Source: Flavobacterium turcicum (GTDB lineage: Bacteria > Bacteroidota > Bacteroidia > Flavobacteriales > Flavobacteriaceae). From it: DNA of 64,000 nucleotides. Where the stretch lies: positions 127,735 to 191,734 of the forward strand of contig NZ_JAAOBY010000004.1 in the NCBI RefSeq assembly GCF_011365745.1, written 5' to 3'. Under the pieces are notes generated by a model. It saw nothing but the letters and a program-made list of their open reading frames with translations. It did no database searches and was not told where the DNA came from. Shown here one piece after another: positions 1-8,878 of this stretch. A program made the translations under genes and the position numbers. The stretch's first letter is position 1, and the number at the start of each line of letters is the position of its first letter.

Positions 1-265
1 CAAAAACTTCCTCGAGCGTGGGGATTTCGTGTTTTTCATCTATTAAAAAAGCCTTCAATTCCTGCAAAGATAATCCGTTTACAAAACCTTTTCCGTTTGT
101 TGTTCGGTCAATAGTTTCGTCGTGAATTACGATTATTTCACCATCTGCACTCAAATGCACATCGAGTTCAATGCCATCTGCTTGCAGGTCCAATGCTTTT
201 TGAAAGGAAACCAAAGTGTTTTCGGGTTCGTATCCTTTTGCGCCGCGATGTCCAATTTTGAGCAT
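1..265 (-). CDS. Glycerophosphodiester phosphodiesterase family protein (partial, N-terminal part)
   Basis: The first 88 codons of a glycerophosphodiesterase lie at the left edge; the C-terminus is outside the window. Family members hydrolyse glycerophosphodiesters to glycerol-3-phosphate and an alcohol on a TIM-barrel fold. The start MLKIGHRGAKGYEPENT carries the HRG motif and the following PENT, then ELDVHLSADG with the metal-binding E-x-D, then VIHDETIDRTTNG with the second catalytic His. All three are GDPD hallmarks. I chose the ATG at 265; an in-frame ATG at 295 would add ten residues but would lie inside the upstream terminator. No signal peptide is visible from this start, so it may be cytoplasmic. 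It follows the amylase gene on the same strand but is separated from it by a terminator. Confidence 0.85.
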   Translation of the reverse strand, partial: MLKIGHRGAKGYEPENTLVSFQKALDLQADGIELDVHLSADGEIIVIHDETIDRTTNGKGFVNGLSLQELKAFLIDEKHEIPTLEEVF

Positions 266-294
266 TGTTTTCGGTTTTGAGGCAAAGGTAAACA

Positions 295-325
295 TAAAAA
301 AAACGCCTTCATTTCTAAAGGCGTT
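295..325 (-). terminator. Rho-independent terminator after the GH13 lipoprotein gene
   Basis: An 8-bp stem, AACGCCTT (302-309) with AAGGCGTT (318-325), is followed on the minus strand by an unbroken T run (complement of the A run 295-303). It closes the starch-gene unit before the glycerophosphodiesterase gene. Confidence 0.85.
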
Positions 326-345
326 CTAGTGTAATTATTTTAGAC

Positions 346-1998
346 TTATTTTTTTAATTCTAATAAAACAATGTCAAAGTCAGTATCGATTGTCACTTTT
401 CCATTAGCAACTACCGATTCTTTTCCTGAATACAAATCTTTCACTTTGGTTCCGTCAGCGAAAATTGTTCCTACTGAAAGTTCTTTAGTTCCACTTTTTA
501 AATCCAAGCCAACTACTACTTTATCTGTATAATCTTCTTTTGAGAAAGTTCTAGAAAAAGTATAGGGTTGAGCTGAAATTTGTTTGTGAATTCCTGCTCC
601 AACTGATGGATGATTTTTTCTGAATTGACCTAATTTTTGCCAATGTAACAACGTTTTCTGAGTTTCAGGATTCGATTTTATGGCATCCCAATTCATAAAA
701 GAACGTAAAGTTGCATCACCTTGTGTTCCTTCAATTGCTAACGAACGAGCGCTTTCGTCACCGTAATACACTTGCGAAACTCCAGGCGAAAGTAATAACT
801 TGGTTGCCGTTTCCTTATTTTTAGTTCGTTTCGCATCAAACGGTGCACCATCGTCGTGTGATGACATATAATTCAAAACACTAAAGCCTTTCAAGTCAAT
901 GTTCAGTTTAGTCGAATATTTAGAGAAAATGAATTCATAATCTTTTTGAGCATCCCATTTGAATTCGAAATTGATCATGTTGTTGAAACCATTTTTAAAA
1001 TAGTTTACTTTTTTATCGCCAAAATCAAAATCTTGACCGCCGCTGATTCCATAATTATAGACTTCGGCAATGGTGTAAAAGGAGTTGTTATCCAATACTT
1101 TTGTTGGATTATTTTTCTTCCAAGTTTCAAATGCGTAATCACATTGGGTTTTAAAATCGGCCCAAACGGTTTCATCAGTATGTTTTACGGTGTCACCGCG
1201 GTATCCATCAATTCCGTATTCCGTAATATAATCTGTCAACCATTTGATGATGTAATATTTTGGTGCTCTTGGATATCCGGTACGGGCAAAAAACGCATCG
1301 AGTTCTTTCATTTCTTGTTCGTAACGGCCTTCTTTTTTCCATTTTTCGATTAAATAAGGAGGTAAAGCTACTGCTTGATTGCTTTCTGTTTTAACATCAG
1401 GTAAGTTGGCTACTAGCGTGCAGGCGGTTGTGTTTTCAAATGATTTGTAATCGCAAGTTGGTCCTGTTCGAACCCAATCTTGCGGCCAAACCGTATCAAT
1501 AAGAGTAACCGGCCCGGTGTGATTGATTACACCGTCAAGAATAATTCGGATGCCGTGTGCATGAGCCTTTTGAACCAATGCCGCTAAATCTTCTTTCGTT
1601 CCAAAGTTTGGGTCTAACGCCGTCCAATCTTTCGCCCAATAGCCGTGAAAGCCATAACTCAAACCGGTGCCTTCGTCAACGCCATCGTGAATTTGTTCCA
1701 CCACTGGAGTAAACCAAATAGCATTAATGCCGAGTTTGTCAAAATAGCCTTCGTCAATTTTTTGAGAGATCCCTTTGATGTCGCCACCTTCAAATCCGCG
1801 CAGTTTTCCCGTGGTTTTATTTCTGTCAAAGTTTAAGTCGTTGGATTTATCGCCATTATTAAAACGATCCGTCATCAAAAAGTACACATTAGCACCTTCC
1901 CAAACAAATGGAGTTTGGTTGTTTTTTACAACCGTTTGTGCAGTGGAACAACTGTTTAAAGTTATTATAGTCAATAGTAAAAGTGAGTATTTTTTCAT
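346..1998 (-). CDS. GH13 alpha-amylase family lipoprotein
   Basis: A 550-residue glycoside hydrolase family 13 enzyme, predicted to cut alpha-1,4-glucans. Residues 1-17 form a lipoprotein signal ending LNSC, with Cys17 as the lipidation site, so it should sit on the outer membrane facing the periplasm or the surface. The four GH13 regions are visible: DGVINH (Asp155, His160), GYRGDTVKH (Arg267, nucleophile Asp269), the acid/base Glu312 in AEVYN, and SSHDD (His381, Asp382). All catalytic residues are present. It is the last gene of the leftward unit, 87 bp after the cyclomaltodextrinase-like gene and just before a terminator. Its exact specificity (amylase or maltogenic type) cannot be read from sequence; the role in maltodextrin breakdown is inferred from context. 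Confidence 0.9.
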   Translation of the reverse strand: MKKYSLLLLTIITLNSCSTAQTVVKNNQTPFVWEGANVYFLMTDRFNNGDKSNDLNFDRNKTTGKLRGFEGGDIKGISQKIDEGYFDKLGINAIWFTPVVEQIHDGVDEGTGLSYGFHGYWAKDWTALDPNFGTKEDLAALVQKAHAHGIRIILDGVINHTGPVTLIDTVWPQDWVRTGPTCDYKSFENTTACTLVANLPDVKTESNQAVALPPYLIEKWKKEGRYEQEMKELDAFFARTGYPRAPKYYIIKWLTDYITEYGIDGYRGDTVKHTDETVWADFKTQCDYAFETWKKNNPTKVLDNNSFYTIAEVYNYGISGGQDFDFGDKKVNYFKNGFNNMINFEFKWDAQKDYEFIFSKYSTKLNIDLKGFSVLNYMSSHDDGAPFDAKRTKNKETATKLLLSPGVSQVYYGDESARSLAIEGTQGDATLRSFMNWDAIKSNPETQKTLLHWQKLGQFRKNHPSVGAGIHKQISAQPYTFSRTFSKEDYTDKVVVGLDLKSGTKELSVGTIFADGTKVKDLYSGKESVVANGKVTIDTDFDIVLLELKK

Positions 1999-2085
1999 TT
2001 TTTTAGAATTAAATGATTGTTTTTTTGAAACAAATAAGTCAATTAAGTTGCTTTAGAGTTTCTTAAATGACTTATATGGTTCATA

Positions 2086-3921
2086 TTATCTCAGCTCCAG
2101 AATTAAAACTGATTTTGGTTCAAGCGTTACCTCTTTGGTGATATCAAAAGTTTGTTCTGTAATAACTTCTTTTCCTGATTTAAAATTCTTGATATTTTCT
2201 TTAAAGCGATCAGTTCCGATTGTTTTTTTGTCATTGCTGTTGTTCATAAGCACCATCACTGTATCGTCTGCATTATATCTGAAGTAAACGTATATGTTAT
2301 TTTCTGGAATGTAATGCGTCATATTACCAGTATGAATGGCTGTTTGTGTTTTCCTCCAATTAAATAATTTAGCCGTAAAATCGAAATATTGCTTTTGTTC
2401 AGCAGTTCGTCCTGCATTTGTAAAAGCATTGTTGGTGTCGCCTTCCCATCCGCCAGGGAAATCTTGACGAATAGCTGCATCGCCTTTATCTTTGTTACCT
2501 GCCATACCAATTTCGCTTCCGTAGTAAATTTGCGGAATACCGCGTACAGTCGCTAAAATGCTCATGGCCATTTTGTATTTACGTAAGTCGTTTTTGTAGG
2601 TTTCGTTGATGCGATTGGTATCGTGATTTTCGGCAAAGACTAAAATATTGTTTGGGTTTGGATATAAGAAATCATTTGCGAAATTATCGTAAAACCGCAT
2701 TACGCCTTTGTCCCATCCTGTATCGTCTTCATTGAATGCCTTTGTCGTGGCTTCGTAAAGTGTAAAATCCATGACACTTGGCAAGTTTGAATCGTAGTTT
2801 TGAATTGCTGCAATTTTACTGTCTTTTTGCCAAAAGGCCATCTGCGCTTGACTTTGCATCCAAACTTCGCCAACAATATTAAAATTTGGGTATTCATTGG
2901 TGATTGCTTTTGTCCAAGTGGCAATTCCAGCTGGATCAGAATAGTTATAAGTGTCTACGCGCAATCCATCTAAATCTGCGAATTCTATCCACCAAATAGC
3001 ATTCTGAATCAAGTAATTTAAAGTAAGCGGATTTTTTAAATTCAAATCCGGCATCGATGGAACAAACCAACCGTCAATAGCTACTTTTTTATCAATTTCA
3101 GAAGCGTTGATGTCATGAATAACGGTGCGTTTGTGATTGGTTTGAGTGTATTTTTCAAATTGGTTGATCCAATCTTTGGTCGGTAAATCTTTGATCATCC
3201 AATGTTCAATTCCCCAATGGTTAGTGACATAATCCATCACCAATTTCATTTTGCGTTTGTGCAGTTCCGCTGCTAGACGAGCATAATCTTGATTTGTGCC
3301 ATAACGCGGATCAATTTTATACACATCAGATTGTCCATAAGTATGGTACGAGAATTTAGCATCATTGTCTTCGCAAAGCGGAGTGCTCCATACGGTTGTA
3401 GCGCCTGTTGCAGCAATGTAATCTAGGTTTTTAATGATCCCTTCGATATCGCCACCGTGTCTTCCGCCGGGTAATTCTCTGTTGTACTTTTCTTTGGTAT
3501 CTGATGTACTGTCATTGTTTTTATTGCCATTAGCAAAACGGTCTGGCATCAATAAATACATTACATCCGAAGAGTCGAAACCTTTGCGCTCTGCTGATTG
3601 TGCTTTTCTGTTTTTTAAGCTGTAGGGTTGTTGCAGTGTTTTTTTGCCTTTTTGTTTGAATGTAAAAACAAAATCAGTGGCAGCTACTTGTTTGGTGTCG
3701 ATAGTGACAAATAAGTAGTTTGGATTTTCAGTTTTTTTAATATCGGTTATCGCAATATTGTTCGAGGCTGAAACTTGATATTGGTTGATGTCTTTTCCGT
3801 AAAATAAAATTTGTACCGCACTGTGTTGCATACCGGCATACCAACATGGCGGTTCAACTTTTTCAATTTGTGCATTTGCGATACTAGTCATAAATAGAAG
3901 GAATACGATTAATTTTTTCAT
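2086..3921 (-). CDS. Cyclomaltodextrinase/neopullulanase-like GH13 enzyme
   Basis: A 611-residue periplasmic GH13 enzyme. A signal peptide (residues 1-18, ending ANAQ) is followed by an N-terminal beta domain (about 19-105, starting IEKVEPPCWYAGM) characteristic of cyclomaltodextrinases, the catalytic barrel, and a C-terminal beta domain from about 525. Catalytic residues are visible: Asp230 and His235 (MDYVTNH), Arg321 and nucleophile Asp323 (GLRVD), acid/base Glu352 (GEVW), His433 and Asp434 (ENHD). It resembles the Flavobacterium cyclomaltodextrinases and the SusA neopullulanases, which linearise cyclodextrins or cut pullulan and short maltodextrins in the periplasm. It follows the GH65 gene after a 180-bp gap that holds a terminator-like hairpin, so it may be expressed partly by read-through. 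Which linkages it prefers is not clear from sequence. Confidence 0.9.
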   Translation of the reverse strand: MKKLIVFLLFMTSIANAQIEKVEPPCWYAGMQHSAVQILFYGKDINQYQVSASNNIAITDIKKTENPNYLFVTIDTKQVAATDFVFTFKQKGKKTLQQPYSLKNRKAQSAERKGFDSSDVMYLLMPDRFANGNKNNDSTSDTKEKYNRELPGGRHGGDIEGIIKNLDYIAATGATTVWSTPLCEDNDAKFSYHTYGQSDVYKIDPRYGTNQDYARLAAELHKRKMKLVMDYVTNHWGIEHWMIKDLPTKDWINQFEKYTQTNHKRTVIHDINASEIDKKVAIDGWFVPSMPDLNLKNPLTLNYLIQNAIWWIEFADLDGLRVDTYNYSDPAGIATWTKAITNEYPNFNIVGEVWMQSQAQMAFWQKDSKIAAIQNYDSNLPSVMDFTLYEATTKAFNEDDTGWDKGVMRFYDNFANDFLYPNPNNILVFAENHDTNRINETYKNDLRKYKMAMSILATVRGIPQIYYGSEIGMAGNKDKGDAAIRQDFPGGWEGDTNNAFTNAGRTAEQKQYFDFTAKLFNWRKTQTAIHTGNMTHYIPENNIYVYFRYNADDTVMVLMNNSNDKKTIGTDRFKENIKNFKSGKEVITEQTFDITKEVTLEPKSVLILELR

Positions 3922-4028
3922 TAAGCTTTTATTTTGAAAATGTACTTGAAACCTAGTTATTCAATGAAACGAGTAGTTAGTAAGCGTTAGTTTTGAAATT
4001 TATTCACTTTTCAAAACTGTTTTAAGTA

Positions 4029-4056
4029 AACAATCCCAATTAAAATTGGGATTGTT
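4029..4056 (-). terminator. Long hairpin after the GH65 gene, likely (leaky) terminator
   Basis: A perfect 13-bp inverted repeat, AACAATCCCAATT (4029-4041) and its complement (4044-4056), with only two bases between the arms. On the minus strand it is followed by TTTACTTAAAA, a weak T tract. It probably reduces read-through from maltose phosphorylase into the amylase genes rather than stopping it fully. Confidence 0.6.
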
Positions 4057-4101
4057 AGTATAGCATTTTGACTCTTGCTGCTGTAAAATAGAACTATTCT
4101 A

Positions 4102-6405
4102 CTACGCAGTGGCCAAGTTTGAATTTTGTACAGTAACAGGATTACCATTTACCATAATCGCCAGAGTCGTGTCGCCATCAACTGAGAAAGTGGTTTGATC
4201 GTGGTTGATGTTTACCGTTAAAATTTGATTTCTGAAATTGATTTTAAAAGAGTAAGCCGTCCATTCTTTTGGGATTTTTGGAGAAAAATGAAGCACATTT
4301 TCTTTCACGCGCATTCCTCCAAAACCTTCTACAATACTCATCCAAGTTCCAGCCATAGAGGTGATATGACAACCTTCCTCAACTTCTTTGTTGTAATCAT
4401 CAAGATCCAAACGAGATGTTCTTAAATAGAAAGTGTAGGCCATGTCCATTTTATCCAAAACTGCTGCTTGAATAGAGTGTACGCATGGAGAAAGTGAACT
4501 TTCATGAACAGTAAACGATTCGTAAAACTCGAAATTGTTCTTTAATTGCTCGGTTGTAAAATGATCCTCAAAGAAATAAAAACATTGTAAAACATCGGCT
4601 TGTTTGATGTAAGGCGAGCGCAAAATACGATCCCAAGACCATTTTTGATTGATCGGTCTTTGACTTTTATCTAAGTCAGCTACGCGAACCAATTCTTTAT
4701 CTAAGAAACCATCTTGTTGCAAGTAAACATTGTGCTCTTCTGAAAATGGGAAGTACATATTGTCAGCCACTTTTTTCCAAGCTTGTAATTCGGTATCAGT
4801 AATATTCACTTTTTCAGTGACACGTTTGTGGTCTGCAGGATATTCAAGTGATACTTTTTGAATTTGCTCATAGGTATAATCCAAACACCATTTAGCAATA
4901 TAATTAGTGTAGAAATTATTGTTTACGTTGTTCTCGTATTCATTTGGACCGGTAACGCCAAGGATTACGTATTGGTTTAATTTGGTAGAGAAATTAGCTC
5001 TTTGGTGCCAAAAACGTGCAATTCCGATCAAGACTTCCAATCCTTTTTCAGGAATGTAACTGTAATCGCCTGTGTAGCGGTAAAAATTATAAATAGCAAA
5101 AGCAATGGCTCCATTTCTATGAATTTCTTCAAAGGTAATTTCCCATTCGTTGTGGCATTCTTCACCGTTCATAGTTACCATCGGGTACAAAGCAGCACCG
5201 TTTGTAAATCCTAATTTAGCGGCGTTTTCAATAGCTTTATCTAGCTGATTGTAGCGGTAGGTTAACAAGTTGCGCGCTACTTCTTGATCTTTGGTCGCCA
5301 TATAAAACGGAATGCAATACGCCTCAGTATCCCAATAGGTAGAACCACCATATTTTTCGCCAGTGAAACCTTTTGGTCCAATATTTAAACGAGAATCTTT
5401 TCCTAAATACGTTTGGTTTAGCTGAAAAATATTGAAACGAATTCCTTGTTGTGCCTTTACATCGCCATCGATTGTGATGTCTGACATTTCCCAAATTTTT
5501 GCCCAAGCAGTAATTTGGTCTTGTAATAATTGCTCGTAGCCCAATGCTAAGGCAGCTTGAATAGCTTTTTCGGCAGCAGTAATAGTGTTTTCATGGTTTA
5601 AAGAAACCGTGTAACCACCAATTTTTTGAATAGAAGATTTTTGACCTTGACCAACAATAACATCGTAGCTGAACTGAATTTTTTCGGCAGTAGCATCAAT
5701 GTGCGAAGGTGAAATAGCTGTTTTTTCACCATTGGTTAAAATGGTGTTGTGCATGAAGGTGGTAGCTTTAAAGTGCGTTTTAAAGGTTTGAGCCGTTACA
5801 AAGGCGTCATTAGCACTCTTTTTTACATCTAAAACTTCCCAGAATTTCTCTTCCCAGTTGGCATCTTCATTGGTCACGCCTGCATCTACATAAGGTTTGT
5901 AAATGATTTTAGCATCTTTATTTAAGGGAGTAATTTGGTAATTAATAACTCCAACTTCATCTAAAGTTAACGATAAAAAACGACGAATTTCAACTGCAAT
6001 TTGAGTTCCATTTTTTAATGTAGCTTCAAAAGAGCGGTGGTACCAACCTTCTTTCATATTTAATTCACGACGAAAGTTGCTTACAGATGTACAGGTGTTC
6101 AAGTCCAGTTTCTCGTCATTGATTTCAATATCAATACCAATCCAGTTGGGAGCGTTTAATACTTTTGCAAAATATTCAGGGTAGCCGTTTTTCCACCAAC
6201 CCACTTTAGTTTTATCAGGATAATAAATTCCGGCAATATAGCTTCCTTGAAAACTGTGGCCTGAATACTGCTCTTCAAAGTTAGCTCTTTGTCCCATCGC
6301 GCCATTACCGATACTGAATAAGCTTTCGGATGACTTTACGCGCTCTACATCAAATCCTTCTTCAATGATGGACCAATTGTCTGCTTTTATATAATCTTGA
6401 TTCAT
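4102..6405 (-). CDS. GH65 glycoside phosphorylase, probable maltose phosphorylase
   Basis: A 767-residue cytoplasmic family 65 enzyme with no signal peptide. Maltose phosphorylase converts maltose and phosphate to beta-glucose-1-phosphate and glucose. The family hallmark GFTGEKYGGSTYWDTE (about 346-361) and the acid-catalyst motif TGPNEY (Glu489), matching GPDEY in characterised maltose phosphorylases, are both present. Length is normal for the family. GH65 also contains trehalose and kojibiose phosphorylases. The adjacent beta-phosphoglucomutase gene fits any of these, but the starch-uptake genes point to maltose. The gene is 105 bp downstream of pgmB, and that gap holds an 80-nt inverted-repeat structure. 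Confidence 0.88.
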   Translation of the reverse strand: MNQDYIKADNWSIIEEGFDVERVKSSESLFSIGNGAMGQRANFEEQYSGHSFQGSYIAGIYYPDKTKVGWWKNGYPEYFAKVLNAPNWIGIDIEINDEKLDLNTCTSVSNFRRELNMKEGWYHRSFEATLKNGTQIAVEIRRFLSLTLDEVGVINYQITPLNKDAKIIYKPYVDAGVTNEDANWEEKFWEVLDVKKSANDAFVTAQTFKTHFKATTFMHNTILTNGEKTAISPSHIDATAEKIQFSYDVIVGQGQKSSIQKIGGYTVSLNHENTITAAEKAIQAALALGYEQLLQDQITAWAKIWEMSDITIDGDVKAQQGIRFNIFQLNQTYLGKDSRLNIGPKGFTGEKYGGSTYWDTEAYCIPFYMATKDQEVARNLLTYRYNQLDKAIENAAKLGFTNGAALYPMVTMNGEECHNEWEITFEEIHRNGAIAFAIYNFYRYTGDYSYIPEKGLEVLIGIARFWHQRANFSTKLNQYVILGVTGPNEYENNVNNNFYTNYIAKWCLDYTYEQIQKVSLEYPADHKRVTEKVNITDTELQAWKKVADNMYFPFSEEHNVYLQQDGFLDKELVRVADLDKSQRPINQKWSWDRILRSPYIKQADVLQCFYFFEDHFTTEQLKNNFEFYESFTVHESSLSPCVHSIQAAVLDKMDMAYTFYLRTSRLDLDDYNKEVEEGCHITSMAGTWMSIVEGFGGMRVKENVLHFSPKIPKEWTAYSFKINFRNQILTVNINHDQTTFSVDGDTTLAIMVNGNPVTVQNSNLATA

Positions 6406-6416
6406 TGTAATTTCTG

Positions 6417-6496
6417 TTTAAAGTTTTGTTCCGCTGCGTTACGTACAATTTGGTTTCGCTTCGGCTAAGGTTTCAAGTAGTCTCGAAAACTTTAAA
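6417..6496. repeat. 80-nt element closed by a perfect 11-bp inverted repeat, between pgmB and the GH65 gene
   Basis: TTTAAAGTTTT at 6417-6427 is exactly complementary to 6486-6496. The 58 nt between hold the direct repeat GGTTTC (6452-6457 and 6469-6474). The element lies just upstream of the GH65 start codon at 6405. It could be an mRNA-stabilising or processing hairpin, or a small dispersed repeat; which one cannot be told from a single copy. Confidence 0.55.
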
Positions 6497-6510
6497 AATA
6501 TTTTTTCTAT

Positions 6511-7167
6511 TTATTCTATTAATTGGGCAAGGAAATTTTCATCCATTGCTGTAAAATCGGTAAAAATGTATTTTGCCCCGTGCAAGGTTGCAGCATCACC
6601 AATTCCAACGCTAATCATGTTGGCAATGTTTGCGGCTTGAATTCCTGCTACGGAGTCTTCAAAAACAATAGCGTTTTCAGGAGCTGCATTTACGAGTCGG
6701 GCTGCGGTTAAAAACACTTCAGGATCAGGCTTGGCATTGCTTACATCATTTCCGTCAACGATGGCATCAAAAAAAGAAGCGATTCCGGTTTTTTCTAAAA
6801 TGGGTCTTGCATTTTTACTGGCTGATCCTAAGGCAATCTTTTGACCTTTTTCTTTTAAAAATTCTAGAACAGGAACTACTCCCGGTAAAATTTCGCTGGC
6901 ATCCATGTCAACTAAAAAGGAGAGGTAGTCTTCGTTTTTTTGAAAAAGCCATTGGTCTTTTTGTTCTTGCGTGGCATCAACTTTTCCTAAATCTAAAATA
7001 ATATCCAAAGAGCGCACGCGGCTTACTCCTTTTAATAATTCATTGTGCTCGTGTGTAAAATCGATATCAAGTGAATTGGCAATTTTTTTCCAAGCCAAAT
7101 AATGGTATTTAGCTGTATCTACAATTACGCCGTCAAGGTCGAATATAAATGCTTTAATGTTATTCAT
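6511..7167 (-). CDS. pgmB: Beta-phosphoglucomutase
   Basis: A 218-residue HAD-superfamily enzyme that converts beta-glucose-1-phosphate to glucose-6-phosphate. The N-terminal motif FIFDLDGVIVDT places the phosphorylated nucleophile at Asp10 and the acid/base at Asp12. Also visible are the cap domain, the GSAS phosphate-binding motif (about 118-121), and VFEDSVAGI with the late acidic motif. Length is typical. It takes the sugar phosphate made by the GH65 enzyme next door. The start overlaps the end of the MFS transporter gene by 8 bp, which implies translational coupling. Confidence 0.93.
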   Translation of the reverse strand: MNNIKAFIFDLDGVIVDTAKYHYLAWKKIANSLDIDFTHEHNELLKGVSRVRSLDIILDLGKVDATQEQKDQWLFQKNEDYLSFLVDMDASEILPGVVPVLEFLKEKGQKIALGSASKNARPILEKTGIASFFDAIVDGNDVSNAKPDPEVFLTAARLVNAAPENAIVFEDSVAGIQAANIANMISVGIGDAATLHGAKYIFTDFTAMDENFLAQLIE

Positions 7168-8689
7168 TTAAATTAATTTTCGATTTGTCATTAATGGTTA
7201 AAGCTATTAGTCCGGCAAGAATCATAGATGCTCCACCAATTAGTAAAGCATAAATAGGTTCACTATTGAAAAATTGAGAAACTAAAAACCCTAAAATAGA
7301 AGCTGCTACTAACTGAGGAATTACAATAAAAAAGTTAAAAACTCCCATGTAATATCCCATTTTGCTTGATGGTAATGAACCTGAAAGCATTGCATAAGGG
7401 ATTGATAAAATACTCGCCCATGCAATTCCAACTCCAATCATCGGAAGCCATTCCATTGTGAAAACCGTTGGTTCAGAAATAAAATAAACAGAAATTAAAC
7501 CTAATCCTCCACAAACTAAAGCCACGAAATGAGTAAATTTTCTGCTAGTGTATTTGGCTAATACTGGCAAAAGAAATGCTGCTATAGCTGCAATTAAATT
7601 GTAGTTGGCAAACATTTCACCCACTTGATTTGCGCCAATATTGTAGGCTTCAGAAGTTGTGTCTGTTGTTTTGTAAATGTGTTGTGTAACTGCAAGTGTA
7701 GTGTAAATCCACATTGAAAAAAGTGCAAACCAAGAAAAGAATTGTACCCAAGCCAATTGTTTCATTATTTTGGGCATAAACTGAAAATCATTCATTATAG
7801 TTACAAAACCATTCTCCGTATTATTGGCTTTTTGCATTAAACCAGAAATCAGCATTGCTATTCCACCAAGACCAATTAATCCGATAGAAAGAACGTATAA
7901 ATCTTTTTTCAGATCATAATTATAAATTACAAATGAGAATACAGCACTTACTACTAAGAATAATAATCCTTTACTTAGATGAGATTTACCATTTGCTAAA
8001 AACCATTCTTTTGAATGTGTTTCTTTTTGATAAGTTTCTTTGTTGTGGTTTTCAAAAGCTTCTAATTCTTCTGGTGAGTATTCTTTAGAAGTTAAAACTG
8101 TCCATAATACTGTTAGCAGGAAAGCTATTCCGCCAAGGTAAAATGAATATTTAACAGAATCAGGAATCACACCTAGGGGAGCGGTATTGCTTACTCCAAA
8201 ATGCGTAAAAATTAATGGAAGTTTAGAGGCAAAATAAGCTCCGATTCCAATAAAAAAGCTTTGCATGGCAAAACCTGTGGTTCTTTGTGAATCTGGTAGA
8301 TTGTCACCTACAAATGCACGAAAAGGTTCCATTGAAACATTTATGGAAGCATCCATAATCCATAGCATACCTGCAGCAAACCATAATAGAGGAGAATTTG
8401 GCATTATGAATAACGCGGCCGAGGCTAAAATGGCACCAGCAAGAAAATAAGGTTTTCTTCTTCCCAATTTAGTCCATGTTTTATCAGAAAAATATCCGAT
8501 AATTGGCTGAATTATTAATCCAGTCATTGGAGCGGCAACCCATAAAATAGGAATGTCATCAATGTTAGCACCGAGAGTTTGAAATATCCTGCTAACATTT
8601 GAATTTTGCAGAGCAAAACCCATTTGAATTCCCAGAAATCCGAAACTCATGTTCCAAATTTGCCAGAAACTTAATCTACGCTTTTCCAT
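7160..8689 (-). CDS. MFS sugar transporter, probable maltose/maltodextrin importer
   Basis: A 509-residue, roughly 12-helix inner-membrane transporter of the SLC45/GPH-like sugar-transporter group. The cytoplasmic motif GRRKPYFLAG (76-85) after the second helix is typical of these sugar:cation symporters, and a longer charged loop at about 205-245 separates the two halves. Placed at the head of the leftward unit with pgmB, maltose phosphorylase and periplasmic amylases, it most likely carries maltose from periplasm to cytoplasm. Two mutually exclusive hairpins can form directly upstream of its start codon. The substrate is inferred from context. Confidence 0.87.
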   Translation of the reverse strand: MEKRRLSFWQIWNMSFGFLGIQMGFALQNSNVSRIFQTLGANIDDIPILWVAAPMTGLIIQPIIGYFSDKTWTKLGRRKPYFLAGAILASAALFIMPNSPLLWFAAGMLWIMDASINVSMEPFRAFVGDNLPDSQRTTGFAMQSFFIGIGAYFASKLPLIFTHFGVSNTAPLGVIPDSVKYSFYLGGIAFLLTVLWTVLTSKEYSPEELEAFENHNKETYQKETHSKEWFLANGKSHLSKGLLFLVVSAVFSFVIYNYDLKKDLYVLSIGLIGLGGIAMLISGLMQKANNTENGFVTIMNDFQFMPKIMKQLAWVQFFSWFALFSMWIYTTLAVTQHIYKTTDTTSEAYNIGANQVGEMFANYNLIAAIAAFLLPVLAKYTSRKFTHFVALVCGGLGLISVYFISEPTVFTMEWLPMIGVGIAWASILSIPYAMLSGSLPSSKMGYYMGVFNFFIVIPQLVAASILGFLVSQFFNSEPIYALLIGGASMILAGLIALTINDKSKINLNE

Positions 8690-8731
8690 TATCGTAATTT
8701 AAAAATTAATACGATAAGCGCTATGCTTATC
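8690..8731 (-). promoter_or_regulatory. Two overlapping inverted repeats in the leader of the MFS gene
   Basis: GATAAGC (8713-8719) pairs with GCTTATC (8725-8731), while TATCGTA (8690-8696), touching the start codon, pairs with TACGATA (8710-8716). The two pairings share four bases and exclude each other in RNA. The outer one may also be an operator for the neighbouring LacI-type regulator. Confidence 0.45.
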
Positions 8732-8837
8732 AAAACTTATCTTAATTTTCGAAGTAAAAGTTAAAGTTTTGAGGGGTAAATATAGAAAGATATTTCAAAC
8801 TTTTATTTTTCAGATTCGAATACCAGTGAACTTTTTT

Positions 8838-8855
8838 AACTACAAGGTTGTAGTT
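8838..8855. promoter_or_regulatory. 18-bp palindrome between lacI-type gene and MFS gene, candidate operator
   Basis: AACTACAA and TTGTAGTT are perfect complements around a central GG. The site lies 23 bp beyond the regulator's stop codon and about 150 bp upstream of the MFS start. No T run follows on the minus strand, so a regulator-binding site is more likely than a terminator. Confidence 0.4.
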
Positions 8856-8878
8856 GCGTAAAATTTAACATTTAAAAG

